This document shows positions 1 through 8,496 of a stretch of 64,000 bases of DNA, piece by piece (position 1 is the stretch's first letter; every line of letters starts with the position of its first letter). Under the pieces are notes generated by a model, which saw only the letters and a list, made by a program, of their open reading frames with translations, was not told where the DNA came from and ran no database searches. The translations under genes and the position numbers were made by a program. The stretch spans positions 143,113 to 207,112 of the forward strand of contig VBAH01000054.1 in NCBI GenBank assembly GCA_005884685.1. The letters run 5' to 3'. This stretch comes from Alphaproteobacteria bacterium. GTDB taxonomy: Bacteria > Pseudomonadota > Alphaproteobacteria > Rhizobiales > Xanthobacteraceae.

Positions 1-92
1 GATCGTTTGAGCCGGGCGTCCTGGTGCGGCCGTCGACGCGATGACCGAAGCTGAAGTCACCGCGGTGCTGTGAGCTTTTTCGCTGGTGGGCA
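1..92. other. window edge, no supported gene
   Basis: All three plus-strand frames carry a stop within the first 75 bases (positions 8-10, 42-44, 52-54 and 71-73), so a gene entering from the left could only contribute a short C-terminal tail. I cannot identify one. A response regulator partner for the kinase that follows would be expected upstream, outside the window. Confidence 0.4.
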
Positions 93-1655
93 ATGGAGCG
101 GAGCGATACCGCGGACACGTGGCTGGACCTGCCGCCGACACCGGGGCAAACGCGCTGCGCGCTCGCGGTCGCCGCGGTCGTGCTCGCCGGCTTCGCCGCA
201 GTCGTTCCGATCGCCGGCAGGCCGCTCGCCGAGCTCAATGCGTTCTTTCCGTCGCTCGACGCGATCGTGCTCGTCAGCGACCTGATCACCGCGGTCCTGC
301 TCTACGCGCAGTTCTCGATCTCGCGCTCGCGCGCCCTGCTCGCGCTCGCGACCGGATACCTGTTCACCGCGTTGATCGTCATTCCGCATGCGCTGACCTT
401 CGCCGGCGCGTTTTCACCGGCCGGGCTTCTGGGAGCGAACATCCAGACCGGATCGTGGCTCTTCATCTTCTGGCACATCGGCTTTTCCGCCGCCCTGCTC
501 GTCTACGCGGCGCTGAAGGAAGAATGGCTCGTCGCGCCCGCTTCCAGGGCACGCGCGCTGCCGGCGATCGGGTGGTGCGTGGCGGGCGTGGCCGGGCTGG
601 TCTGTGCATTGACCTGGCTCGCAACCGCGGGCGCCACCCTGCTGCCGCCGATCATTCTCGACCAGCGCCGCATCAGCCCGATTGTGGTCTATCCGATATC
701 GTTCGCGATGCTGATTTCCCTTGCCGCGCTCCTGCTCCTGTTGCGCCGGCGCCGCTCGCTGCTCGACCTGTGGCTGGTCGTGGTCGCGCTGGTCACAATC
801 CTGGAGCTGGCGTTCAGCGGCTTGCTGCCCAGCATTCGTTTCAGCGCCGGATTCTATGCCGGACGCGCGTTTTCCCTGCTGACCGCGAGCATTGTGCTGA
901 TCGTGATGCTGGCGGAGACGACGCGCCTCTACATATGGCTCGCGCACTCGAATGCGTCGTTGCGGCGCGAGCAGAACAACAAGCTGATGAATCTCCAAAC
1001 CATGGCGTTGTCGATCGCGCACGAGGTCAGGCAGCCGCTCACGGCAATTGCGTTCTCGGGTGCGGCCACCTTGAACTTCCTCAAGAGATCGCCTCCGGAT
1101 CTTCATCACGCGGAGGCCGCCGTCAAAGGGATGGTTGACGCGAGCCAACGCGCGAACGAGGTGTTGGACGGAGTACGCGGGCTGTTTGCCAAAGGCGAAC
1201 CGCACAAGGTCCCGGTCGACGTGAACGACCTGATCGCCGAAGCGGTGCGCAGCCTGCAGCCGGAGCTCGCCGGTCACAAGGTCGAAACCAGGCTGAGCCT
1301 CAATTCCGGGCTGCCGCCGGTTTCGGGGCACAGGGGACAGTTGCGGGAAGTCATCGTCAACCTGATCAATAACGGGCTCGAAGCCATGGCCTCCGCCGAC
1401 GGCCGGCGTGTTCTCAACATCAGGACGGAGCCCACAGCCGGCGGCGCCGCGATCGCCGTGGAAGACACGGGACTCGGCGTGAGCCCGGAAAACGCCGAGG
1501 GGATATTCGATGCGTTCGTTTCGACCAAGCCAAACGGAATGGGCCTCGGCCTTGCGATCTGCCGAATGATCGTGGAGCGCCACAAGGGAGAACTCTCCTT
1601 CTCCGCCGCCATCCCGCGCGGAGCGATCTTCCGGGTTGTGTTGCCGCAGAGCTGA
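93..1655 (+). CDS. membrane sensor histidine kinase (MASE-type input domain)
   Basis: A 520-residue histidine kinase that should autophosphorylate and pass the phosphate to a response regulator not visible here. Residues about 20-280 form a multi-helix membrane input region resembling MASE4-type domains. A short linker is followed by the HisKA H-box SIAHEVRQPL with His310 as phosphoacceptor. The HATPase domain has an N-box (NLINNGLEAM, about 423-432), a G1 box (DTGLG, about 458) and a G2 box (GMGLGLA, about 482). There is no PAS or receiver domain. The ATG at 93 has only a weak Shine-Dalgarno sequence. The ligand is unknown, and the membrane-embedded input suggests sensing within or near the bilayer. 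The kinase assignment is firm, the MASE4 label less so. Confidence 0.88.
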   Translation: MERSDTADTWLDLPPTPGQTRCALAVAAVVLAGFAAVVPIAGRPLAELNAFFPSLDAIVLVSDLITAVLLYAQFSISRSRALLALATGYLFTALIVIPHALTFAGAFSPAGLLGANIQTGSWLFIFWHIGFSAALLVYAALKEEWLVAPASRARALPAIGWCVAGVAGLVCALTWLATAGATLLPPIILDQRRISPIVVYPISFAMLISLAALLLLLRRRRSLLDLWLVVVALVTILELAFSGLLPSIRFSAGFYAGRAFSLLTASIVLIVMLAETTRLYIWLAHSNASLRREQNNKLMNLQTMALSIAHEVRQPLTAIAFSGAATLNFLKRSPPDLHHAEAAVKGMVDASQRANEVLDGVRGLFAKGEPHKVPVDVNDLIAEAVRSLQPELAGHKVETRLSLNSGLPPVSGHRGQLREVIVNLINNGLEAMASADGRRVLNIRTEPTAGGAAIAVEDTGLGVSPENAEGIFDAFVSTKPNGMGLGLAICRMIVERHKGELSFSAAIPRGAIFRVVLPQS

Positions 1656-1810
1656 CGACGACGCTCGGATAACGGCGCGAGCACCAACCGCAAATCTGGC
1701 GCCGCGGCGCACGGACGTCCGCTTCGTGCCGGAACGAACAGTCATCCCGGCCGATAGAATTGATTTACGCCTGGCTGGCAGGATGAGCCCGACAGCAAGG
1801 CCATTCGCCG

Positions 1811-2527
1811 ATGAAGATGTCCGAAACACGCGAATTGCAAAACCAGCGCGCGCGCGCGCGCCTCACCCGGGCGTTGCCCGCGATCTTCCCGGCGCCGGTA
1901 CTGACCTATGCGCTCAATCGCCGCTGGACGCCGCCGATGCCGCGCCTCGCGATCGATGGATATTGGCGCGCGCACCCGCTGCGCGCCGACCGGCTGACGC
2001 GCGCGCTGGCGCGCCGCAGCGGCACACCGCAGGGGTGGACATGGCGGCTGCAGGAAGGACCCAAAAGCGATTTGCCGGCAAGCTTTCGTGTGCCGCCGGC
2101 ACCGTATCGGGAAAAGAAATTCACGCGCGGCGCGGGCTTCTGTTGTGTGTGCGGACAGCCGGTCTATCGGCTCGGCTGGCACGAGGACCTGTGGGATCGC
2201 GGACCCAACCGGAATGCCACATGGCACACCGCCTGCGTGGTCTCGTGGCGGCTGTGGAACGCGCCGAGCGACTACGCGAAGCTCTTGCGCCGCCTGCAAC
2301 AGCGCCGCTGCGCCGAAACGGGGGCGCGGCTGTGGAAGACCAGCGAGGTCGACCACCGCGTGCCGCTGTTTCGCGTCTGGCGCGAGCATCGCGCCATGGA
2401 ATGGCCGGCGCTACTCGCGTTCTGGGGATTGCCGAACCTGCAGGTGATCAATCGCGAGGCGCACACGGCGAAATGCGCCGCCGAGGCCGGAACCCGGCGG
2501 CGGGTTGCCGATGTTATCGCGGTGTGA
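1811..2527 (+). CDS. HNH endonuclease-like protein
   Basis: A 238-residue basic protein with a C-terminal zinc-ribbon/HNH arrangement. CCVCGQ lies near residue 115, a second ligand region TWHTAC follows, and then EVDHRVPL (the DH of the betabeta-alpha-metal fold) and LPNLQVINREAHTAKC supply the Asn and the last His/Cys. This order matches HNH nucleases. The N-terminal 110 residues are Arg/Ala-rich and I recognise no domain there. The ORF starts at ATG 1811; a second ATG six bases on would also serve. It stands alone between the kinase and the convergent 2549-8287 cassette, with no methylase nearby, so it need not be a restriction enzyme. Substrate unknown. Confidence 0.7.
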   Translation: MKMSETRELQNQRARARLTRALPAIFPAPVLTYALNRRWTPPMPRLAIDGYWRAHPLRADRLTRALARRSGTPQGWTWRLQEGPKSDLPASFRVPPAPYREKKFTRGAGFCCVCGQPVYRLGWHEDLWDRGPNRNATWHTACVVSWRLWNAPSDYAKLLRRLQQRRCAETGARLWKTSEVDHRVPLFRVWREHRAMEWPALLAFWGLPNLQVINREAHTAKCAAEAGTRRRVADVIAV

Positions 2528-2548
2528 CCGTCCGGGCTGCGACGAAGT

Positions 2549-3718
2549 TCAGAACGTGATGCGTCCGTACATCGACGGGTCGTCCTTCGGGCCGTTGGCC
2601 GACCAGATCACGCGTACCGGCATCGGCTTCTGCGGCTTCAGGTCGCCCTTCTCGGATCCGAATTGGTTTTCCAGCCAGGCCGAGCACTGGGAGATGCCGG
2701 TTTCGGCAATCTTGCGCTCGATCTCCCCGATCGTCTTGATCTTCGTCTCCGAGGAGGTCATGCGCTCGACATTTTCCGACAGGCAGTCGAACACGATGCG
2801 CTGGGCGCGGTAGCGCAGCGCATAGCCGTCCGGATCGCGGCGCATTGCCGACTCATAGCGGCCGATCGCGCTCATCGAGGCTTTCGTGATCATCGTGTCG
2901 GCGGACTCGCGCAGATCGTTGTCCACCAGGGCGCCATGGGCCTGGTAGAGACGCTGCATGAACAGCGCCGAGCTTCGATTCGATGCAAGCAGTTCGGAAG
3001 TCTCGAAGATGCGCCGGTAGATGGATTCGGCAGTGCGCTGAATCAGGGAGTCGAGCACGTCCATCGGTGCATTGCCGCGATTGTTGCCCTCGAACAGCGG
3101 CCGCAGATCGTTGAAAACACGATCGAGAATCATGGCGCGCAGGCGTTCCGAGGTCCACGCCTCGTTGACGAAGCGCTCGAACACCTCGAGCTTTGCGTTC
3201 TTGACGGCCTTTTCCAGCGATTGCTCGATGCCGTGCGCGGTCACGTCGCCCGGAGTCGTATCCTTGCCGTTGCGCTGCTCCTCTTTGAATTTTTCGATGA
3301 TGTCGTTGATCTTCTGGGTGTAGTCGCGCTTGCGATCGTTCGAGAGCGCCTGCTGGCCAACCTCGGCCAGGTCTTTGGTCGAACCCACATCCGAGATCGT
3401 GGCGCTGCTGACGATCTTCTGCAGCACCTTGGTTTGCTGGGCACTTGTCGGCGCGCCGGCCGAGGTGATCACCTTGTCGGGCTTACCCGGACGTCTGCTG
3501 TCGCCGATGTCCTTGTCTTCGCTCTTCTCGCCGCGCGGCGCCCGATGACGCCGGCCGCCGCGGTAGCGAAAGCCGCCGTGCAGGTTGATCCCAAGCGGGA
3601 AGCCGCCGATGTTGATGCCGAACTGCGCCCGGGCGGGCTCGGGACGTCCGACACATGCTGCCGCGATCAGCGCGGCTACACCGCACGTCAGTATCCAGCC
3701 TTTGCTCAGGATCGGCAT
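2549..3718 (-). CDS. exported protein of unknown family, third gene of the TIR/caspase cassette
   Basis: I do not recognise this 389-residue protein. It opens with a lysine and hydrophobic segment ending in ARAQF, a convincing Sec signal peptide with cleavage near residue 32. A Gly/Arg-rich stretch (GFRYRGGRRHR, about 49-59) follows, then a low-complexity Lys/Asp segment, and from about residue 95 a mostly helical region rich in Lys, Glu and Asn. It is predicted to be periplasmic or secreted. It begins 55 bases after the stop of the caspase gene on the same strand, with no obvious terminator between, so it probably belongs to the same transcript. That placement makes it a candidate substrate, inhibitor or binding partner of the exported caspase; this is inference only. 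Confidence 0.75.
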   Translation of the reverse strand: MPILSKGWILTCGVAALIAAACVGRPEPARAQFGINIGGFPLGINLHGGFRYRGGRRHRAPRGEKSEDKDIGDSRRPGKPDKVITSAGAPTSAQQTKVLQKIVSSATISDVGSTKDLAEVGQQALSNDRKRDYTQKINDIIEKFKEEQRNGKDTTPGDVTAHGIEQSLEKAVKNAKLEVFERFVNEAWTSERLRAMILDRVFNDLRPLFEGNNRGNAPMDVLDSLIQRTAESIYRRIFETSELLASNRSSALFMQRLYQAHGALVDNDLRESADTMITKASMSAIGRYESAMRRDPDGYALRYRAQRIVFDCLSENVERMTSSETKIKTIGEIERKIAETGISQCSAWLENQFGSEKGDLKPQKPMPVRVIWSANGPKDDPSMYGRITF

Positions 3719-3773
3719 CTTGTCATCTCCAGCGTGGTCGTCCCGACTGTCCTCGGCGATAAGTTCGCGAACG

Positions 3774-6530
3774 TCAGCGGCGGTGCCGACGTCCTCTCCT
3801 GCTTGAACCGCGCGTCACGGTCGGCTCGACCATCTGACCAAGCGCAGTCCTTACCTTCTGATCGACCAGGTCCGCATACGCCACTTTGCTCTTCTTCGAT
3901 TGCTCGAAGATGTCGATCAAAGTCCGGCGCAGCAGTCCGTTGTCCGTGCAGTTGACCTCGGCGCGTTCGAGATTGCGGAACTGAAACTCGGTCGGCGACT
4001 CGGCACGGCCCCAGTCCCACACCCAGACAAATCGCGATCGCTCGAACGTATAGGCGTAAACCCATTCCCGTTTGCGCTGATCGTAGCGGCGTCCCGCGCC
4101 GCAACTCAGCAGCACGCTGAGCCGGCGAATCTTGACTTGCCGCGTCGTGGGATCGACCGCTCCATAGAAGCGCTCCAGGCGGTCGATCTCATCCTGCGTC
4201 AACAGCGGACGGCCGGCGGCATCGGTCGCCTCGCCGCTTTTCGCCATCTCGGCCAGCAAATGCGCCGCGGCCATTTCGGGGAACGGTTCGCCGCGCCGCG
4301 GCGCCGTCTCGGTCTGCACCGCGAGGTCGATCGCCCGGTAGGCGAGCTTCATCGCTTCGATCGGGCTCTTGTCCTGGCCGAGCTCGCCGGCTCTCTTGAT
4401 TTGCGCGAGCGCCAAAGCGGCTTGCGCCGAGCCTTGGGCCAAGGCGCGCTCGAGCAGGTCGGTCGCTTCGCGCGAGCCGTATTCCTGTTTCATCAGGACG
4501 AAGCCGCGCCGCAGCCGATCGGCGAAGCTGACCTGCGCAAACGCGCTGCCGCCGTAAGCGGCAAGGCGCCAGAACCGCTCGGCGATCTCGGGCTGCGGAC
4601 TGGTCAGGCCCTCGCCGCTTTGCATCATCTGGGCCAGAAAGGCCTGCGCCTCGCTGTCGCCGTTTTCGGCCATCCGGCCGAGCCACAGCAGGGCGAGACT
4701 TTCGTCCTCACGCACCATGTTGGTCAGGCTGTCTCCGGCGCGTCCCCAGTAATAGGTCAACCCGAGCAGATATTTGGCGCGCGCCGACCCCGCATCCGCG
4801 GCGCGCTGAAGCCACTCGACCCCGCGGCGCGGGTTCTTGACGGCCCGACCCGCCGTCAACGCATCGCCGAGCTCGACCATGGCGGAGACGAAGCCGGTCT
4901 CGGCCGATTTGGCGAACAGCTCGAACGCCTGATTCCAGTTGCGGCGGACGCCGATCCCATAGCGATAGTGAATGCCGAGGTTATACATCGCGAGCGGATG
5001 CCCCTGCTCCGCGCCGCGCTTGAGCAGCTCGATTGCGGTCGACTGGCTGGTTTCGACCCCGTCGCCGACTTCGTACAGCACGGCGAGATTGTTGAGCGCG
5101 CTGACATAGCCGCGCTTGGCGGCATCGTCGTAAGCGAGGTGTGCGCTGCGCAAGGCGCGGGTGCGGTCGGCCTTATCCACGTTGGGATCGATGCCGCGCC
5201 GGTGATAGGCGCGCCCGACGTTGAACAGGTAGCGCGTGACGCGCGGGTTCTCCGCGACCGCTTTGCTGCAAACCTGGATCGCCGCATCGGCATCGAGCTT
5301 TTCGAACAGCACGCCGGGAACTTCCGGCGGCCGTGCCAGATCGAGCTCGGACGCGGCCACCCGGTCGCACTCGCTGACCGAGCGCCCCGGAGCCACGGGC
5401 GGGGGTTCGATCGGGTCGTCCGACGACAGCGCGAGCTGCGCGATTTCGCGGCGCGCGGCCTCGGCGGTCGCGCAGCCGTCGAAGCGGCGGCGATGGCGCT
5501 CGTAAAGCTCGCGCTTCTTGAGCGCCTTGATCTGGTTCCAGTCGGCCAGGTCGCCGGCGCATTTATCCTGCGACATGCGGAAGCGCTCGCGCCCGACCGA
5601 GCCGATCAACATGACGTCGTAGGCTTCCGGCGCGTTTTCGACGATCTCGGGCTCCTGCTGCGCGCTGAAATCCTGCGCGATGGCGCGCACCATCAGCTTG
5701 ACGCGGTCGGCCAGCTCGACGAGCGATTGGCCGGGGCGCAGCAACTCCGTGCGCAGCACTTCGGTAAACAGGGAGTTCCGTCCCGCATCCGTCGGCGACA
5801 GGCTTTCCAGCGCCTGTTCGCCGAACGAGGCCGAATACATGACCACAAAGCCCGGCAGCGGACGCCGGCCGGGGAGCATGCGGCTGCCCTGATCGGCATC
5901 GCGTCTGATCAGCTTGACTTCGCTCGCATCGAATTCGGACTTCACCAGCGTGCGGCAGGCATCGAGGATCATCAGGACGGTCTTCGGATTCCGCTCCGCG
6001 ATCTTGCGCTCGATCTCGCTCGCCGCGACGCCGCTCTGGGGAATTTCGACGCGCTGATAAGCGTCGAGGTAGGATGGAACGCGCAGGCGGACGACATCGG
6101 GATTGCGCCGCTCGGGGTCGTTCAGCTGCGAGCGGGTGTAGGTGAACGGGCTTCGCAACTCGCTGAACAGCAGGTAATTGTTCTGGTCGGCCTCGACGCC
6201 GAAGCCATGGCCTGAGAAAAAGAACAGCACGACATCGCCGGGCTCGACGGTCTTGAGGAAGGCGTCGAACTCCTTGTCGAAGGCCTCCTTGGTGCGGACG
6301 TCGGTAACGACCTTGATGTTTTTCTTGTCGAAGCCGGCGTCTTCCAGATCCTTTCCGAGATCCTTGGCGTCATTCACGGCGCGGGTGAGCGGCTGGATGT
6401 AGCCGTCGCTGTAGCGCTGCACGCCCACCAGGAACGCGCGGCGCGTCTGCGCCTCGCATTGCGCGGCCGCGAAGCAAGAAACGAACGCGAGGCACGCCAA
6501 CAGCAGCCCGAGCGGTGACCTGACCCCCAC
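3774..6530 (-). CDS. exported caspase-family (C14) peptidase with Sel1 repeats
   Basis: A 918-residue protein. I chose the GTG at 6530 because a GGGGGAG Shine-Dalgarno sequence sits about eight bases before it and a signal peptide (about 1-28, ending CEAQ) starts there; the open frame continues upstream but is not coding-like. Residues about 30-270 form a caspase/metacaspase p20 domain with catalytic His108 in FFFSGHGFG and Cys192 in MILDACR. A linker with Cys residues follows, then from about residue 410 to 760 a run of Sel1-like repeats (for example LGIHYRYGIGV, LGLTYYWGRA), which usually act as protein-binding scaffolds. It should act in the periplasm. It lies 137 bases downstream of the TIR gene. 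Peptidase specificity is unknown; bacterial caspases often prefer Arg/Lys. Confidence 0.85.
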   Translation of the reverse strand: MGVRSPLGLLLACLAFVSCFAAAQCEAQTRRAFLVGVQRYSDGYIQPLTRAVNDAKDLGKDLEDAGFDKKNIKVVTDVRTKEAFDKEFDAFLKTVEPGDVVLFFFSGHGFGVEADQNNYLLFSELRSPFTYTRSQLNDPERRNPDVVRLRVPSYLDAYQRVEIPQSGVAASEIERKIAERNPKTVLMILDACRTLVKSEFDASEVKLIRRDADQGSRMLPGRRPLPGFVVMYSASFGEQALESLSPTDAGRNSLFTEVLRTELLRPGQSLVELADRVKLMVRAIAQDFSAQQEPEIVENAPEAYDVMLIGSVGRERFRMSQDKCAGDLADWNQIKALKKRELYERHRRRFDGCATAEAARREIAQLALSSDDPIEPPPVAPGRSVSECDRVAASELDLARPPEVPGVLFEKLDADAAIQVCSKAVAENPRVTRYLFNVGRAYHRRGIDPNVDKADRTRALRSAHLAYDDAAKRGYVSALNNLAVLYEVGDGVETSQSTAIELLKRGAEQGHPLAMYNLGIHYRYGIGVRRNWNQAFELFAKSAETGFVSAMVELGDALTAGRAVKNPRRGVEWLQRAADAGSARAKYLLGLTYYWGRAGDSLTNMVREDESLALLWLGRMAENGDSEAQAFLAQMMQSGEGLTSPQPEIAERFWRLAAYGGSAFAQVSFADRLRRGFVLMKQEYGSREATDLLERALAQGSAQAALALAQIKRAGELGQDKSPIEAMKLAYRAIDLAVQTETAPRRGEPFPEMAAAHLLAEMAKSGEATDAAGRPLLTQDEIDRLERFYGAVDPTTRQVKIRRLSVLLSCGAGRRYDQRKREWVYAYTFERSRFVWVWDWGRAESPTEFQFRNLERAEVNCTDNGLLRRTLIDIFEQSKKSKVAYADLVDQKVRTALGQMVEPTVTRGSSRRGRRHRR

Positions 6531-6667
6531 GTGAAGACTCCCCCAGCCGTCCCTCGTCGCGCGCGCGCGCCCCGCATAAATTGCTGGTTGAAAAACCGAG
6601 CGGCAATATGCCGCTAGGGCAGCGACTCGGCAAGATGCGGCGTGCCGAATCGGGGTCGCAAAAACAC

Positions 6668-8287
6668 TTACAGCTTCAGCGCCCGGGCAACCCGGAACCC
6701 GATCTGTGCGCGCCGCTCGGCGACGACCTCCCAGGCCCGTTTTGCCGAGCGGAGGTCCTTCGGCTCGTCGCTCCAGGAGCCGCCGCGGACCACGCGCCTG
6801 CCGCAATCCCCTCCCGTCCGGGGCGACCCGTCGCGCGGCAGTCCGGAGAGCGTCTCGTTCCAGCAGTCCTCGACCCATTCGCTCACATTGCCATGCACAT
6901 GCAACAGGCCGAACGGGTTGGGCTCCGAGGCATCGACCGGGACCGTGCGGCGGCGTGCTTGCGCTTTGGGGCTGCCGAGGTAGGCGTAGCGCCAATCGTA
7001 GTTCGCGCGCGCGTTGGAAATCTGGCTGCCGAACCAGAACGGCGTCGAGTCGCACACCCTGGCGCAGCCGCGTGCGGCATATTCCCATTCGGCTTCTGAC
7101 AGCAGCCGGTACGGCGCGCGCGTCTTCTTCGAGAGCCACTCGACGTAGCGCTGCGCGTCGTTCCACGACACGTTGATCGCGGGCTGCTTGCCGTAACCCC
7201 AGCCGTAGTCCCCCGGCCGATCCGGCGTGCAGCCCCCCTCGGCGATGCAGGCGAGATATTCCTCGAACGAGACCTCCGAACGGCCGACTGCGAAGGCAAC
7301 ACGGAACGCGACCGGCTGCTGCGGACCCTCGTTGTTCGCGCGACCGCTCTCATCATTCGGCGAGCCGAGGAGATTGCTCCCCGCCGGCACCACCGCCATG
7401 ACGGGGCAGAGATCGCACTCGCGGAAAAATGTCTTGCCGGGAACGGCCTCGCCGAGGTCCGGGGCGGACGTCAGAATGACCGGTTCGGCCGCCTGCCCAA
7501 CCGGCAAATTCACCGGCTCGACCCGGCGCCGCGCCTCCTGACCCAGGGGGGAAACCGGGGGATCCGGCCGCTTTGGCTCGGCGGCGGGCGGCGGGGAAAC
7601 CGGCCGGTCGGGCGCCCTTGGGTCGGCGGCGGCTGGCGGGCTCGCCGGCGCCGTGGGCTGCTGCGTTGCCGGAACGGCCGCGACCTGGGGTTCCGGCGCC
7701 GCCGGCGCGGCCTGTTGGGGCGGCGCTTGCGCGGTAACGGATGTTCCCCGCGAGCCAACCAGCAACGCGACGGCAGCGGCGGCGAGGATCAGGCAGATCG
7801 CGGCGGCTGAGCCAATCATGACCGGCGATAGGCGCGCGGATTTCCGTACAGGCCCCGCTGCAGGCCGTTCGCTCCCCTCGTCGGCGCGCGCAGCGCGCCC
7901 ACCTGCCAGCAGCTGCTCGATGGTATCGACCAGCCGGTTGCCGAGCGCCTTGCGCTCGACCCACTGCTTGTTGGCGAGCATGTATTTGAGCCCGCCGGCG
8001 GGCTCCGACACATCGATGCGCAACGGATAGATCGGCTTCTTGCCCTGCGCCGCCAGTTCGACCTCGCGCAGCACATGCTCGCTCTTGTTGGCGGCGCCGG
8101 AGAACAGCAGCAACACGGCGCGCGAGTTCTCGATCGCCGCCACGATCTCCTCGTGATAGCTCGAGCCCATCGGTATGTCGCGCGGCGCCAGCCAACAGGT
8201 AATGTTCCGATTTTCGAAATCGGTGACGAGCGTCTGCGCCGTTTCGGCGTCAGCGGATGAGTGGCTGATGAACAGGTCGTATCGCAT
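6668..8287 (-). CDS. TIR domain - transmembrane helix - formylglycine-enzyme-like (SUMF1) fusion
   Basis: A 539-residue three-part protein. Residues 1-about 130 are a TIR_2 domain: MRYDLFISHSSAD, the WLAPRDIPMG BB-loop, and SEHVLREVELA, where Glu75 fits the NADase catalytic position. Residues about 156-178 are one transmembrane helix preceded by positive charge, so the TIR faces the cytoplasm. A Pro/Ala-rich linker (about 186-280) leads to a periplasmic FGE-sulfatase domain (about 291-539) with INVSWNDAQRYVEWLS, RLLSEAEWEYAARG, GNVSEWVEDC and VVRGGSW. The paired cysteines of true formylglycine-generating enzymes after GGSW are absent, so the domain is probably a binding module. It is the first gene of the minus-strand cassette with the caspase and the exported protein. 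Confidence 0.88.
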   Translation of the reverse strand: MRYDLFISHSSADAETAQTLVTDFENRNITCWLAPRDIPMGSSYHEEIVAAIENSRAVLLLFSGAANKSEHVLREVELAAQGKKPIYPLRIDVSEPAGGLKYMLANKQWVERKALGNRLVDTIEQLLAGGRAARADEGSERPAAGPVRKSARLSPVMIGSAAAICLILAAAAVALLVGSRGTSVTAQAPPQQAAPAAPEPQVAAVPATQQPTAPASPPAAADPRAPDRPVSPPPAAEPKRPDPPVSPLGQEARRRVEPVNLPVGQAAEPVILTSAPDLGEAVPGKTFFRECDLCPVMAVVPAGSNLLGSPNDESGRANNEGPQQPVAFRVAFAVGRSEVSFEEYLACIAEGGCTPDRPGDYGWGYGKQPAINVSWNDAQRYVEWLSKKTRAPYRLLSEAEWEYAARGCARVCDSTPFWFGSQISNARANYDWRYAYLGSPKAQARRRTVPVDASEPNPFGLLHVHGNVSEWVEDCWNETLSGLPRDGSPRTGGDCGRRVVRGGSWSDEPKDLRSAKRAWEVVAERRAQIGFRVARALKL

Positions 8288-8496
8288 GGATTGATCGCGT
8301 CACGCGCACCGCCCACGTGCCGGACACGGCCCCCGGCGGCCCCGCGCCGATATCACAATACCCGCCCGGGTTCCGCAACAACTAATGAGGCCGGCCGCCA
8401 GGTCACACGATCGACTTATCGGAACTTTCCATTGGACGGCAGGCGCATTCGCGCTCATAGCATCCGCCGAACCACAGAACGCCAGGAACACGCGCC

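Noticed and set aside
414..1829. Long minus-strand open frame opposite the sensor kinase
   Set aside because: It is a shadow of the kinase frame: Arg/Gln/His-rich, with no domain pattern, and typical of GC-rich antisense reading. The same reasoning removed most long frames on the opposite strand of aroC, ribB, dxs, ligD and the NRPS-like gene.
6531..7166. Upstream extension of the caspase frame
   Set aside because: The frame stays open into the TIR/FGE gene but reads as low-complexity Arg/Ala sequence. A strong Shine-Dalgarno sequence and a signal peptide place the start at GTG 6530.
8420..8445. GGAAC motif before the aminotransferase as an EcfG general-stress promoter
   Set aside because: The required CGTT-like -10 at 16-17 bases is missing.
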